From: Petaurus breviceps papuanus
Lineage: Eukaryota > Chordata > Mammalia > Diprotodontia > Petauridae
Length of the DNA: 64,000 nucleotides
NCBI GenBank assembly: GCA_028583685.1
Contig: JAMXIF010001118.1
Span: forward strand, 6,553,874-6,617,873
Direction: 5' to 3'
Under the pieces are notes generated by a model, which was given only the letters and a program-made list of their open reading frames with translations, was not told the DNA's origin and did no database searches. The translations under genes were made by a program, and so were the position numbers. Of the stretch, positions 34,401-47,431 are shown in pieces; position 1 is the stretch's first letter; each line of letters starts with the position of its first letter.

Positions 34401-34552
34401 AAGCCAGCAAATAACAATCATTGACTGCATTTTGGCCAGTCCTGTGTAGGAATGAATAAAGTGTTTAATCAACTATTATTATAAAATTCTTACATATGCG
34501 TTGTTTTTTTAAGCTTTATAATACAATGACTCATATTCAACTTGACACCCAG

Positions 34553-34790
34553 GGTCAGTTGGTGGTGCAGTGGATAGAGAACCTTGCCTGGAGTCAGAAA
34601 GACATGAGTTCAAATGTGACCTCAGATACTAGCTGTATGACCCTGCGTAAGTCACTTGACCCTATTTACCTTAGTTTCCTCATCTGTAAAATAAGCTGGA
34701 GAACGAAATGCAAAACACTCCAGTCTCTTTGCCAAAACTCAAAAGGTGTCATAAAGAATCAAACATGACTTAAGCAAATGAACAACAACC
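34553..34790 (+). repeat. SINE with RTE-type 3' end
   Basis: 'gttggtggtgcagtggatag', 'gagtcagaaagacatgagtt', 'aaaataagctggagaacgaa', 'tgccaaaactcaaaaggtgt', 'aacatgacttaagcaaatga'. Same layout as 18970-19215, ending in an (aac)n-like tail. Confidence 0.8.
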
Positions 34791-34799
34791 ACCCCCACA

Positions 34800-36175
34800 T
34801 TTCACAACATAGAGAAATAGTACTGTAAGGGTTTAAATTAAATAGGAGTTTGGGAATAGCTATTCAGGATCTGGACACTGAAGTGTTTTTGGGTTTGTTT
34901 TGTTTTGTTTCTTTCACCCATCCCTTTTACACAAATCAAAGGAGAGCGTGAACATTTTTTATTAGCTGATGAGTGAGATGTGGGTGATCCATCCCCATGT
35001 TCTTCTTTTTCATTATTTTGAAATAACTCAAATATAAGAGTTGGTGATTTCTCCAATGTTCTCAAATCATAACTCTTATTCTAAAGCTCCCTCACCTACT
35101 AAAGTACTAAATAATAACAATAATAATTGTTACAACCACACACATTTTATATAATTCACAAGAACAATTACATTTTAGTTTAGTTATCATTCAGTCATAA
35201 AATATTGACCTTCAAGTTAACAGAATCTTTACCAAGACATTAATTCATCATTCACTTGTTCCCTCAATATTTACTTAGCTCACTAAGTAGAAGATACTAT
35301 TCTAGGTGTTATGGGGAAATACAGAAATGACTAAAATATAAAACTTGAAGTCAAGTAGAGTTATTTAAATTTTAGCCTTTGAAATTTAAAAATAAATATG
35401 GCTTCTAAATATAATATCTTCAATATTTGCACATTCTAAGAGCCTCTTTCTTGAATAAAAAATGTAGCAACTATTAATGAACCTTAAAAACTAACAATTA
35501 ATAAAATAAAATATGTCAAATTTCTTGGTCGTTGGGCCATTCAGCATCCTACTATATCTTAAGTTCTACATCAATGGTCCAATGAAATCACTTATTTAAA
35601 GTGAAGTAGATTATTCCTTTACCTAAATACCATCCTCCAGATGGTTCTTCTTTATGGAAATAACAACTCTTCAGTTTCAGAATCCCCTACCTAGTCTCAA
35701 TCTCTCTATTGCTCATTGCTATGAAGCTTCCCTGACAGTGCTTCTGCTTTGCATGGAACAATCCTAAATCCGGGGGGAAATGTCACTTTGCCTTTGACTA
35801 TCAATCAATAAGAATTTATTATAATGAGAATACTTCAAATCATGAATTAAAATCATAATGAAAATATTTTAAATCTACCAAATTATCTTCTTATACCAGC
35901 CATTAAATATAGTTAACACTTCATCTATGTCTAATCTAGACCCTGAAAGAGAGTAAATGCTTTTTAAAAATTGGCTTAATGAATGAATTTATTCTATATC
36001 ACAGGAAATTAGCTATTCCACATGAGAAAATTTTCCATTTAACTTGAATTTTCCCTTTCAAATGCTAGAATTGTATTCTGTTCATCTTTATAGAAAACTT
36101 CCAAAAACGTAACATAAATTTGAATATAAATTGACCTCTTTTATAGACAGTAATCAGTATGAATATCTGTTATTG
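34800..36175. other. Mostly unclassified; L2 scrap
   Basis: 35245-35345 is a reversed L2 end ('cctcaatatttacttagctc', 'ctattctaggtgttatgggg'). Nothing else is recognised. AT-rich. Confidence 0.4.
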
Positions 36176-36179
36176 TAAA

Positions 36180-36445
36180 TGGGACAGCAGGGTGGCATGA
36201 TGGATAGAGCAATTGGCCTAGAATGAGGAAGACCTGAATTCAAATCTTGTCTTAAACATTTATGAGCTATGTGACCCTGGGCAAGTCATTTAACCTCTGC
36301 TTCACTTTCCTCATCTGTAAAATAGCGATAATAATAGCACCTACCTCCCAGGGCTATTGTAAGTATCAAATGAGATAATAACTATAAAATGCCTGGTACA
36401 CAGTAAATGCTATATAAATGCTATTATCATGATTATTATTAAATG
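36180..36445 (+). repeat. CORE-SINE (Mar1/MIR-like)
   Basis: 'gcagggtggcatgatggata', 'gaagacctgaattcaaatct', 'gaccctgggcaagtcattta', 'cctcatctgtaaaatagcga', 'gcacctacctcccagggcta', 'ctggtacacagtaaatgcta'. Complete head, CORE and tail. Confidence 0.88.
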
Positions 36446-36960
36446 TAGTACTTTTCTGTACCTGCTTCTTAGTTTTTCTGTCTCTTCCTTCATTGTTAGG
36501 CTACCAGCTATCATTTCTAAGTGTTTTCATGTTTCTCTCTAAACATTTCCCTCAATTTCTTTCAAGTTTTCTGTATCTAATTTGCTGCTGACTGGGAGAT
36601 CAAAATGTTAATACTGTACAGAATTTGCATTTTAAATAAAAGAAAATAGATTGTATATCAGATACTAATATAAGAAGAGTGGACCAGGTGAATGCTTTAT
36701 CAATTTGATGAGCCACTCAATCACACTGATGAGACTAGAGAGCATAACTTTTTTTTTTTTATAAGATTGATTCTGCGGGGCATCTCCCCATGAAGAGCAG
36801 GAGCAAGCTCACTGGCAACTCACTGAGAGAACATAGGACTCCTGATTGTTTCTCAGTATTTGGGTCTTTCTCCAGAGTGACAGGCTGGCTGGGACTCAGG
36901 AAAACAGACTTATGTCAAAGCATCACCTCTCCTTGTGGTTCATAAAAATGAGCTGACAAA

Positions 36961-38731
36961 CATGAGCAATGTGGTGTCAGACTAGACATTTTCTCCGATC
37001 CCCATACTCTCTCTAACCTTGCCAAAACAGAAATTATGTACCAAAGATAAAGCAAGTTCAGTTGTCTCCATGGTCTAGGACACCCAAGTTCAAAAAAAAA
37101 GATGCCAATAATCGCCACTATTATTCAATATTGCTCTAGAAATGCTAACTGTAACAATAAAATAAGAAAAACACATGGAAAGAATTTGAATAGGCAATAA
37201 GGAAACAAAACTATCACCCTGCAATTGATATGATGGTATAGTTAGAAAATCCTAGAGAAGCAAATAAAAAACTAGTTGAAATAATTAGCAGACTAGATAA
37301 TGGAAATTCAGAAACAATAGAACTAAATAACCCAGTATTTATCATTATAACATAGAAAACATAAGTTACCTAAGGAAAAATTATCTATTTGATTAAAAAA
37401 AAAACTCATGGGAACTCTAGAAAATAGTCTGGGAGAAATTAGGCCAAAACCAACAATTTACACCATACTCCATAACACATTGTAAAGAAATTAATATCAA
37501 AAATCATACTATAAAAATTGAAAAGCAGATAATATTTCTCACTGCTATGGGTAAGAGGTATATTCTTAACTAAGCAAGAGATAGAGGCAATTATACAAGA
37601 TGAAATAGATACTTTTGATTATTTGAAACTGAAAAACTGCACAGAAAATATCAATGCATCTAGGATAAGAAAAGAAGTGATCAAACAGGAAAAAAATCTT
37701 CATATTAAATTTCACTGATAGGTGTTTGGTATCTATGATACACACACATGTGCACATGCATGTGTGTACACGCGCTATGTGTATTGTATGATTAATAGCT
37801 ATTCTTCAATAGATAAATGGTCAAAGGATATGAACAAACAGTTCTTAAAAGAACTGCACAGCTTTCATAACAATATGAAAAAATGCTCCAAATCACTAAT
37901 AGAGAAATACAAATCAAAATAACCCTGAGATTTTATTGCACACCCTGAAAATTGACAAATATGACCAAAAATGGCAACAGTCCATATTGGAAGGGTTGTG
38001 TGAAGATAGGCACACTTATACGTTGTTAGTGGAGTTGTGAAGTGGTACAACCATTTTGGAAAGCAGTTTAGAAATATGTAAATAGAGTGATTAAAATGTC
38101 CATACACTTTGATACAGAGACTTCTTTCCTGAACTTAAAGGATGGCCCAAGGAAGTCATCAGTAAGAAAAGAGTCCTAGATACTTCAAAATATTTAAAGC
38201 AGGATTTTTATGATAGCTAAGAATTGAAAACAAAGTAGATTCCCATCAACTGAAGAATGGTTAAACAAATTTGGTACATAAACGTAATGGAATATTGTTG
38301 TGCTTTAAGAAATGATGTATATAATGAATCCAAAGAAACATGGAAAGATCTATATGAACTGATGCAGAATAAAGTAAGCAGAACAAAGAAAACAATATAC
38401 ACAGTAACCACAGCAATGTAAATGGAAAGAACACACCAAACAATCAAAAATAAAATGAAAAAAAATTAAATCAAGTGGGACTCAAATGAAGAAAAATAAG
38501 AAGACATCCTCAACCTAATCTTTTGTATAGATGGAAGGTCCACATGTATTTAAATATCACAAGTTTTCAGACTTTTTCAATGTATCAATGAATTGTGCTG
38601 ATTCTTTTTCCTCACTGGAAACTACTATTTGCCATATGGGATGGCTCTGAGTGAGAAGACAGGAGAAAGATACTACAGTAATGTAAGAAACACAAAATAT
38701 CAACAAAATCCTATTTTAAAAATTTTTAAAC
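36961..38731 (+). mobile_element. L1 insertion with 13-bp duplication and a non-L1 5' segment
   Basis: 37098-38731 is L1 ORF2 C-terminal half and 3' UTR ('gccactattattcaatattg', 'gatatgatggtatagttaga', 'aaatggtcaaaggatatgaa', 'gtaatggaatattgttgtgc'), with many stops. The duplication atgagctgacaaa lies at 36948-36960 and 38732-38744. Between the left duplication and the L1 part are about 130 bp that do not resemble L1 and end in an A-run (37093-37101). The coding part is degraded throughout, so the insertion is fairly old. Confidence 0.7.
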
Positions 38732-38749
38732 ATGAGCTGACAAAAAACT

Positions 38750-40860
38750 TAAGCTCCCAATATGGGACCTGGCAACAGACTGTGTTTATCATCTGAGGAC
38801 CACTCTAGCAAAGTTTACCAGGCTGGCCAATGAGAGCTGTCAGTTATTTGACTCTGCCAAGCTCTTGGAGACAGTCTGCTATGTGACACAGATGAGCTGT
38901 GATATGTGTCATTAGCAAAATCCCACACCAACCAAACATGGCTCCAAACAAAAGAGATGTTTCCAAAGCATCAGCAGTATATAGTAGTGTGGCTCTTTAG
39001 CCCTGGAGACCAACCCCTTCAGCTATTCTTGCAGCCCACACCAATTTTAGACATTGTTTTATACTGCCCCAAGATTTTAACCACCTGAACCAATTAGTTT
39101 CCCTGAATGCCATTGAAATGTGTCCCAGATCGCTACTATTTTGTTAAAGTTTTAATGTCTGAAAGTGTAACATTTTTACATTAGACCAAGAACAGCTCAG
39201 AGTTCAGAAGTCCATGAGAATATTATTTGCATAGTTGTATTTTGTTATTTGATAAAAGTTTGAACATATAATTCAAATTACCAAAGCTCTTGGAAGAAGC
39301 AATCATGTCCAGTTTGATTTTTTGAAACAATGCTATAAGTTTTTAATTACTTTGCCACACTTTTATTAATGTAATAAATGTGTTAGGACAAACTTCTAAA
39401 GAAATTTCAACACTGGGACTTTTTTTTGGCTTAAAACTTATTTGGCCTAAAACTGATTATTATAAAAGATTATTTGATTATTATAAAAGATTATTTGGCC
39501 TAAAACTGCTAAAGTTACTATGGGCACAAATCAAAAAGGTCAATGTTATACAATACGAAAAAAAATCTGCATTACCAAAAAATTCTAACATTCTTATATC
39601 TTATACTTGACTCTGAATTCATGCATTTATATTGGTTTTTCCTTTACTCATGCAACTTATTTTAAATATTAAACTATTAAGATATAAAAACCTAAAAAGA
39701 TAGTGAGACATGCTGGGTCTCTTTTGGACTCGTTTTTCACCTTCTCATGTTCAAAAGACAGAACTGGGCGTAGCGGGGCAAGCCTGGTTCTAAAGGGAAT
39801 GAAGTCTACGTCCGTGAAAACTCTGGCTCCGGGACTAAAAAAAACTGGCTACCTGGGATACTGCATGTACTTATGGACAGTCTGAAAGTAGAGATTATAT
39901 GAGAGGAGTTTTCTGGATAAAGAAAGGGCAGCAACTGGGAAATTGATAGATGCCCTGCAAAAGTACATGGTCTGACATATACATACTAACTTAGTCCAAG
40001 AGAATACTTCATGAATAAGGTCCTTGAACCACAGACTTTTCTGTGGAAGAGATTCTGAATTTCCCTGGACAACATCATCACAGAATCTATCCTTCTAGCC
40101 AGAAAAGGGAAATTTTTGTAGGCAGTAACAATCCTGGGGATTTCCTCAAGGTTAACTCCAAATTCAAGAATTCCCCAGTATGAAAGTTCAGAGACCTGGC
40201 ATACTGGAGGGGGAAGACTTTCTGAGCAGTATTGTCTCTTAGAGAAAGATCACTCAATTCTTTCTCAGCAGCATCCTATTTGGAAAGTGAAGTCAGTGAG
40301 TTGTTCAGATATTGAAGGTCTGATGGTAACCAGGGAGATTGGAGCTTATAACTGGTTTAAGATTTTCTTTATTTTAGCTTTTCACTGTTGAGAAGTCACA
40401 GAGTGTGTTAGTTTTCTGGGGGAATCCAAACCACAAAGCAATATAGTGAATCTGGGGAGAATTGTGGAACAGGTTGCCCTAATGTCAACTTCTAATTCAG
40501 TACCCTTCCAAAGGGAGTTAATGGGTTATGTGAGTGGTATGTGAGTGGTGTATGTGTGTGTATTTTCATTTGTGGTCCCCATAAGTTCTTTGTAACTTCC
40601 ACATTTTACCTGGGGTGAAATAAAAGCTTTCTTATTCAGATACATTGCTACCCTTGGGTACCTGCAGTGAGTTGGAAATCCATTTGAGGAAACATAGACA
40701 CAAGTCAAACAAAAACTACATGTTCTTAGAGTAACTCCAAGCAGATTCAATATGCTATAGAGAATGGATGATCCTTTTGGGCATTAACTCCCATGATCAA
40801 ACTTAGTCTGTGCAAACCCAGAGTCTGGAGGAGTCCTAAGCCACAGATGTACCAGGTATT
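38750..40860. other. Unclassified; one CpG-containing patch
   Basis: 39420-39510 contains a short local tandem duplication of about 26 bp ('attattataaaagattattt'). 39745-39840 has several CpG dinucleotides in otherwise CpG-poor DNA. No ORF of note and no recognised repeat. Confidence 0.4.
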
Positions 40861-40864
40861 TAAA

Positions 40865-41080
40865 GAACCTCTCTTCTAAAATTCATGGCTCTGTGACAGT
40901 CATTTCATATGCTCAGACTCTTTACATTTGTTTCCTTTTTTAATCTATGACTTTTAATAAAGTTCAACAGACATAATTTCTGGGTAATCATTTTGTTATC
41001 ATGTGAGAAGTAATTAATAAAAGAGGACACTCTTGAATACCAAAGACCCTTCATGGAACCCATTCAGTGCTTATATGCCC
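40865..41080. repeat. Unclassified dispersed repeat, second copy
   Basis: Shares 'agacataatttctgggtaat', 'cattttgtta', 'taattaataaaaga' and 'accaaagaccc' in order with 14045-14172. Flanks of the two copies differ. Confidence 0.5.
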
Positions 41081-41554
41081 TTGGAAGAGTAGATGTTCCT
41101 GAGGGTGGCAATCAATTCTTATTGGTTCAGAAGTAATGAGAGAGAATGGATATTATAATGAGAGGTGGACCTATTCCAATGAGGTGCTGGGTGAATATAA
41201 CTTTGATCATGTCATTTGCTTCCAAATCACATTACCCCCACCCCAGTCCTAGGCAATCTAATAAAAAAAAATTATCACCACATAGAACCTAAGTAGAACA
41301 CAATGGGCTTCCCCATGTGTTCAAGATCTGAACAAGCCTGAGGAGAAAACTAATCCAATGTCATTTTCAGCAATGTCCTTCAGATGCTGGTTTGACCTAG
41401 AAGAGGATAGGTTTCAGAGAGGGATAAATCTTATTTCTCCCCAATATTAATAATTAGTTATTTAATAATCATGTCTCTCAAAGCTATATTTGGGAGGGTG
41501 TGACATCCAGGTAATTCTAGAATCATAAAACAGCCCACATCTATTAAGCAGCAC

Positions 41555-41638
41555 TTAATATCTCTCTCTCTCTCTGTGTCTCTGTCTCTCTGTGTCTCTC
41601 TCTGTCTCTGTGTCTCTCTGTGTGTCTCTCTCTCTGTC

Positions 41639-41673
<35 letters not shown>

Positions 41674-41702
41674 GTCTCTCCCTCTTTCTCTCTCTCTTTA
41701 AT
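41555..41702. repeat. (TC/TG)n low-complexity array
   Basis: About 145 bp of tctc and tgtc units. The Arg/Glu-rich and Ser/Leu-rich ORFs on the two strands are products of this array only. Confidence 0.95.
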
Positions 41703-41714
41703 ATTATCCAGGAA

Positions 41715-41890
41715 GACTTTGGTCCAAGACTTTCCTCAGACACATACTATCATGTGACCTTGGGCAAGTCATTTAACTTCTTACTGCTCTAGACAACTCT
41801 CTCAGCCTCTAAGTTGCAGCAAAGGTGACAACCTAAATTGGTGGGAATTCAGAAATTCCCTACACTAATGAAATCACAGCTCATTTCCCT
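41715..41890 (+). repeat. SINE 3' part with a 'ctaagttgcag' tail region
   Basis: 'tcatgtgaccttgggcaagt', 'gacaactctctcagcctcta', 'gcagcaaaggtgacaaccta', 'ttggtgggaattcagaaatt', 'tgaaatcacagctca'. The head has been lost next to the TC array. Confidence 0.65.
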
Positions 41891-41944
41891 TTCCTCTATT
41901 CCCTAATCTTTTTTTAGTCTTTAATATCATTCTTGAACAATGTC

Positions 41945-42135
41945 TAAAATGGAAAGAGCATTAAGAATATCCATCTGCAGGTCCCAGTTCTACCACTTAC
42001 TAGCTATTTGATCTAAAACAAGTTATTTAATCTCTCTGAATCTCATTTTCCTTGTCAGCAAAATAGGGACAATGCTGTTTGTACTATCTGCCTCATAAAG
42101 GGGTTGTGAGAATCAAATGAGATGATGTACATGAA
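41945..42135 (+). repeat. MIR
   Basis: 'gttctaccacttactagcta', 'acaagttatttaatctctct', 'gaatctcattttccttgtca', 'tcataaaggggttgtgagaa'. Standard MIR order. Confidence 0.8.
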
Positions 42136-42139
42136 GTAC

Positions 42140-42675
42140 ATGATGTACATAAAATTGGTCTGCAAACTTGAATTAGTGCTAACCCCTCCTGGAAGAGTGC
42201 CAAAAACATCGAGTTCATGCTGACCTTCCTTCCTCATATCCTTCTCTAAGCCCCTGTGATTTCCCCAATCTGACATGAGGAGAGTTCATCGAGTTTAATG
42301 CTTGTTATTTCTGACTATGGCTTCTGGCACACAACAGGATACTCTATATTTCCATGCTACTTATCATGACACCAGATTTGTTCAAAGCAATATGTGTGTG
42401 ATCTATTTATAACAGGATTAATCTACATACTTAACAGCAGACACACTTCTATTCTCTTGCTATGATACTAAATTTTAAACTCCACTTTCAGAATTTCCCT
42501 TCCTTTCTCTAGTTCTTTTTGGCAGTTAATATGTTTATTGTATAATGTGTATTATTAATTACATATTATTATATACAATACATATCATAATATGTATTAT
42601 ATATTATTATATAATAATGTACAATAGGAATTTTATTCTTTCAATATTCACTTTATATATGATTAATTTTATTCT
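42140..42675. other. Unclassified, AT-rich in part
   Basis: 42530-42650 is a TA-rich simple stretch. Nothing else recognised. Confidence 0.4.
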
Positions 42676-42812
42676 TTTTTTTGGAGGCAATCGGGGTTAA
42701 GTGACTTGCCCAGGATCACATAGCTAGTAAATGACTGAAGCTAGATTTGAACTTGGTTCCTCCTGCCTCTAGGGTGAGTGCTCTATCCACTTCACCAACT
42801 AGCTGGCCCCAT
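42676..42812 (-). repeat. tRNA-derived SINE
   Basis: Reversed: 'ggggttaagtgacttgccca', 'agctagatttgaacttggtt', and 'gagtgctctatccacttcac', with its tail as a T-run at 42675-42682. Confidence 0.8.
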
Positions 42813-42814
42813 TT

Positions 42815-42960
42815 TTCTTTCTATATTATACCATAGTATATCATATTACATTGTGTTATGTTGTGTTGTATCATGTCATGTCATATGTGTATTATTTTAC
42901 ACACATATATATATATCACATTACACTACATTACATTATATTATATATACTCATATGAGG
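42815..42960. repeat. Degenerate TAT/TGT simple repeat
   Basis: Drifted units of tatat, tgttat and tcatg with a short (at)n core at 42905-42915. The 72-residue ORF here is a by-product. Confidence 0.8.
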
Positions 42961-43169
42961 ACTTTGCTCTTTCAAGATTCATTATATATACTTTAATGTT
43001 TCAATAAATCCTTGATCTCATTAATGTGCATATTCCTTCTAACAATGCAGATCATATCCAATCGAGGACTGTTCATATTTCTTGAACCTTGTTCAGGTCC
43101 TCTCATAAATCAGAAACATGGAATCCACCCATTAGTCTTAGAATCTTCTTCAACATCGAGAGTATTTAA

Positions 43170-43365
43170 TGTTTTTTTTTTTCTGTCATGGACCCCTCTG
43201 GTGGTTTGTGGATCCCTTTTCAGAATGACATTTTTAATATGCATAAAATAAAATGCATAAGATTACAAAAAAAACTAAGTATATTCAAATATTATCATCA
43301 GAATATTTTTTAAAAAGAAGACAAGTTCATAGTTCTCAGGTTACAAACCTTTGCTCTAGATTATT
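43170..43365 (-). mobile_element. hAT-Charlie non-autonomous fragment
   Basis: 'ctgtcatggacccctctggt', 'gtggatcccttttcagaatg', 'tgcataaaataaaatgcata', and 'agttctcaggttacaaacct'. The pattern is that of Charlie-derived short elements known in mammals. Exact subfamily and ends were not fixed. Confidence 0.6.
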
Positions 43366-43394
43366 TAAAATTGTGTGGAAATCAGTGAATTAAA

Positions 43395-43720
43395 TGGGTC
43401 AATCAATCAGCCAACAAGCATTTATTAGGAGCCTGCTATGTGCCAGGCACTATGCTGAACACAGAGATACAAAGAAAGGCAAAAAAGCCCACAGTCTAAT
43501 CAAGGGGACAATATGCAAACAACTATGTACAGATAAGACATATACAGGATAAATCAAAGATGCTATCAGAGGGAAGGCTTGGGGTAGGGAGACCAACTAG
43601 TTTAGAGGCAAAGTTATAAGGGCCTGGGCACAAAGTGGCAGCAGTGTAAGAGAAGAGAAAGAATCACATACCAGAGCTATGGGAAGGTGGGGTTAGAAAG
43701 AGTATGGAGTCAAGAAAAAC
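43395..43720 (-). mobile_element. L2 LINE 3' end
   Basis: 'caatcagccaacaagcattt', 'gcctgctatgtgccaggcac', 'acagagatacaaagaaaggc', 'caaacaactatgtacagata', then the L2-like 'gagggaaggcttggggtagg'. Confidence 0.88.
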
Positions 43721-45571
43721 ACCTGTTGTAAGGCTGATTCTTTAGGATTAGATTGTTTTGTTTCCATTTAATCTTTAATCTATCTTTCCATGGCCCGTTA
43801 TTACACATAATTTTTATTGCATCATGATCTGAAAAGGATGCATTTGATATTTTTGACTCTGTGCATTGGATTGTGAGGTTTTTATAGCCTACTACATTGA
43901 GAATTTTTGTGTAGGTGCCATTTACCGCTGAGAAAAAGGTATATTAATTTCTATCTCTATTCAATTTTTTCCAGAGATCTACCATATCTAACTGTTCTAA
44001 AAGTCTATTCACCTCCTTAACTTCTTTCTTGTTTATATTGTGGTTAGATTTATCTAGTTCAGAGAGGGAGAAGTTGAGATCTCCACTATTAGTTTTGCTG
44101 TCTATTCCTTCCTGTAACTCCCTTAACTTCTCTAAGAATTTGGATGCTATACAGCTTGGTGAATTTATGTTTAGTAATGATACTACTTCATTGTCTATGG
44201 TGCCTTTTAGCAGGATGTAGTTTTCTTCCTTATCTCTTTTAATTAGATCGATTTTTGCTTTTGCATTGTCTGAGATCAGAATTGCTACCCCTGCTTTTTT
44301 TTTACTTCAGCTGAAGCATAATATGTTCTACTCTAGCCTTTTCTCTTAACCCTGTATATATCCCTCTGTTTCAAATATGTTTCTTGTAAACAATGTATTG
44401 TAGGATTATGGTTTTTAACCCATTCTGCTATATGCTTCCATTTTATGGGAGAGTTCAACCCCTTCACATTCACAGTTATGATTACTATCTGTATCTTTCT
44501 CTTTATCCTATTTTCTCCCTCCCCGTTTGTGCTTTTCTTTCTCTCTTCTCCTTTTCCCTCATCACTAGAGTTTTGCTTTTGACCACTGCTTCCCTCAGTT
44601 TGCCCTCCCTTCTATCCCCCCTCCTTTTTCTTTCCCCTTTACCTCCTACTGCGTATAAGGAAAGTATTTGTAATTTTAAACTTTTTCTCTTTTTTATTTT
44701 TTAGTTTACATCATTCATTTTCACAAGATTTTTAGTTACAATTTTTTTCCACATTTTTCCTACGCAGTACCCCAAAACAGCAGTCCCACTGGATATCCCC
44801 TCACCCAATCTGCTCTCCCCCATATCTTCCCCCATCCCACCCCCTCTGACTTTCCATTAGGGTATGGTGAATCTCTATGCCCCAGTGCCTGTATATCTCA
44901 TTCCCATTTACATGTAAAATAATACTAATGAATATACTTATAAATATTTATATTTTAAACATGTGATTTTAAAACTATGAATTCCAGGTTCTTTGCCTTC
45001 ATCCCTCATCATGGGCCCTCACTGGGAAGATAAGCAATTCAATATAGGTTGTACATGTGTAGCTATGCAAAACATTTCCATAGTGGATATATTGTGAAAG
45101 ACCATTTCCCTCAATCCTATCCCACCCCTCACTTGCTCTATTCTCTACTTTGATCCTGTCCTTTGCAAAAGTGGGTGCTTCCAACCTCCCTGCCCCCCAG
45201 CCTGCCCTCCCTTCCATTATCCCCCCACTCATCCCCTTCCCCCCTACTCTCCTGTAGGGTGAGATACCTTATTTAGTGTGTATCTCATTCCCTCCTTAGC
45301 CAAATTCAATGAGAATAAGGTTGATTCATTCCCTTTTGCCTTTCTGTTCTTCCCCTCCATTGTAACAGTTTTCTCTTGCCTCTTCTATATGAGATAATTT
45401 ACCCCATTCTGTCTCTCCTCATCTCCTCTCATTATATTCCTTTCTCACCTCTCAATTTCACCTTTTAAGTATCATCCCTTCCTATTAAATTAGTCCTGTG
45501 CCCTCTGTATATGTATACATATACACATATATACACACTCACATATGTATTCATATGCCCATATACCCTTT

Positions 45572-45614
<43 letters not shown>

Positions 45615-45743
45615 TTCTATTCCCTTCGACTATTCTCATACTGAGAATAGTTTCATAAGTTACAATAATCGTTTTTCCATGTAGGAATGTATATAGTTCA
45701 ACTTTGATAATTTCCTTATGATTTCTTTTCCCCATTTACCTTC

Positions 45744-47431
45744 TCATGCTACTCTTGCTTCTTTTAGCTGAATGTCAAATTTTCTATTTGACTCTTTTTT
45801 TTCCATCAAGAATGCTTGAAAGTCCTCTATTCCATTGAATGACCATATTTTCCCCTGAATCATGATATTCAGTTTTGCTGGGTAGGTGATTCTTGGTTTT
45901 AATCCCAGCTCCTTTGACCTCTGGAATATCATATTCCAAACCCTTTGATCACTCAGTGTAGAAGCTGCCAGATCCTTGTTATCCTGATTGTGTTTCCACA
46001 ATATTCAAATTGTTTCTTCCTGGATGCTTGTAATATTTTCTCCTTGATCTGGGAACTCCAGAACCTGGCTATAACATTCCTAGGAGTTTTCTTTTTGGGA
46101 TCTTTTTCAGGAGGTGATTGGTGGATTCTTTCAACCTCTATTTTGCCCTCTGGTTCTAAAATGTCAGGGCAGTTTTCCTTGAGAATTTCTTGAAAGATGA
46201 TTTCTAGGTCCTTTTTTTGATCATGGCTTTCAGGTAGTCCAATAATTTTAAAATTATCTCTCCTGGATCTATTTTCCAGGCCAGTGGTTTTTTCAATGAG
46301 ATATTTCACATTGCCTTCTATTTTTTCATTTGTTTGCTTTTGTTTAAGAGCATCTTGATTTCTCATAAAGTCACTAGCTTCCATTTGCTCCAATCTAATT
46401 CTGAAGGAATGATTCTCTTCAGTGAGCTTTTCAGATTCTTTTTCCATCTGGAAAATTCAACTTTATAAGGCATTCTTCTCCTCATTGCCTTTTTGATCCT
46501 CTTTTGCCATTTGGGTTAGTGTATTTCTTAAGGTGTTATTTTCTTCAGTCAAGTTCTTGTAGCAGCAAGCACCCCAGCATCCCCAGGTTGGCTGCCAACA
46601 CAGGTTCTTAGATCTGCTTTTCTAAAGGAAAGTAACTCAAAATGGGTTAACAAGCTTACTTTAATCAATCAAACATATATCGTTTACCTACTTCAGGGGG
46701 AAAAGGTCAGCACCCTGAACTTCAGAATATACAGACAGAAGTTACAAGACATGGAAACAGATCAAGCAGACAGGCTTCCAAACTGTCCAACCATTACATC
46801 CATAGCAAATCACAGTCACAAGAGAGGGAAGCATCAACATCTGGGTTTTTTAAAGCTGGGGGGCTCTCAATGGCTGCCCAGAGTCTCATCTGGCCAAATC
46901 ACACAACACTTCTCAGAGTGAGCACCAAAGCAAAGCCTCACATTAGGGATTATATAGCCTTCTCCTGGGTCAGAGAATGTAACCACCCTCTTGACCCACT
47001 GCTCAATCACACAGCATCAAGTTGTGGGTATTCCTGAAAACCAAGCCTCCTGCCACAGGCTCCATGTGACCACATTCAGTTTATTAGGGGGCAGAGTATA
47101 TTTTCAAATCAAGGAAGGTTCTCAGAGTCTCTTAAGCTTATCAAAGGGCCTAGGGACAGGGAAGTTCTTTATATTTGCATTTCCATTACAGTTGTTGATT
47201 TTCTTGCATCATTCTCATTTCTCTTCCCAATTTTTTCTCCCCTTCTCTTATTTGGTTTTCAAAATCCTTTTTAAGCTCCTCTATGGCCTGTGATGAGCTC
47301 GTATTTTTTTTGGAAGCTTTTGGTGCAGAAGTTCTCACTTTGCTGTCTTCCTCCTATTTCATGCTTTGAGCCTTTTTGTCTCCAAAATAAGAGTCTAATG
47401 TTGGATTGTTCTGTTTGCTTTGCTTGCTCAT
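45744..47431 (-). pseudogene. HAL1/L1 ORF1 interrupted by a solo LTR
   Basis: ATG at 47431 (ATGAGCAAGCAAAGC), then the coiled-coil region. The LTR at 46558-47190 interrupts it, after which the frame continues as MEKESEKLTEENHSFRIRL (46447 downward), LKENCPDILEPEGKIEVERI, and the C-terminal domain ITYPAKLNIMIQGKIWSF to about 45744. Outside the LTR the sequence is close to copy 2, with at least one frame change near 45960-46000. Confidence 0.8.
46558..47190 (-). mobile_element. Solo LTR, family A copy 2 (633 bp), inside HAL1 copy 3
   Basis: Bounds tgtagcagcaagc and ttccattaca. The flanking five bases are gttct and gttgt, a duplication with one change. The matching stretch of copy 1 ('caacaacctgactgaag') agrees with the gttgt form. 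Same family as 25828-26449. Fossil, whole as an LTR. Confidence 0.85.

Noticed and set aside
34826-35090. Possible LTR starting tgtaagggttt, like the LTR at 61613
   Set aside because: Only about ten bases agree and no CA end with a duplication was found.
41555-41792. Arg/Glu-rich and Ser/Leu-rich ORFs
   Set aside because: Products of the TC/TG array on the two strands.
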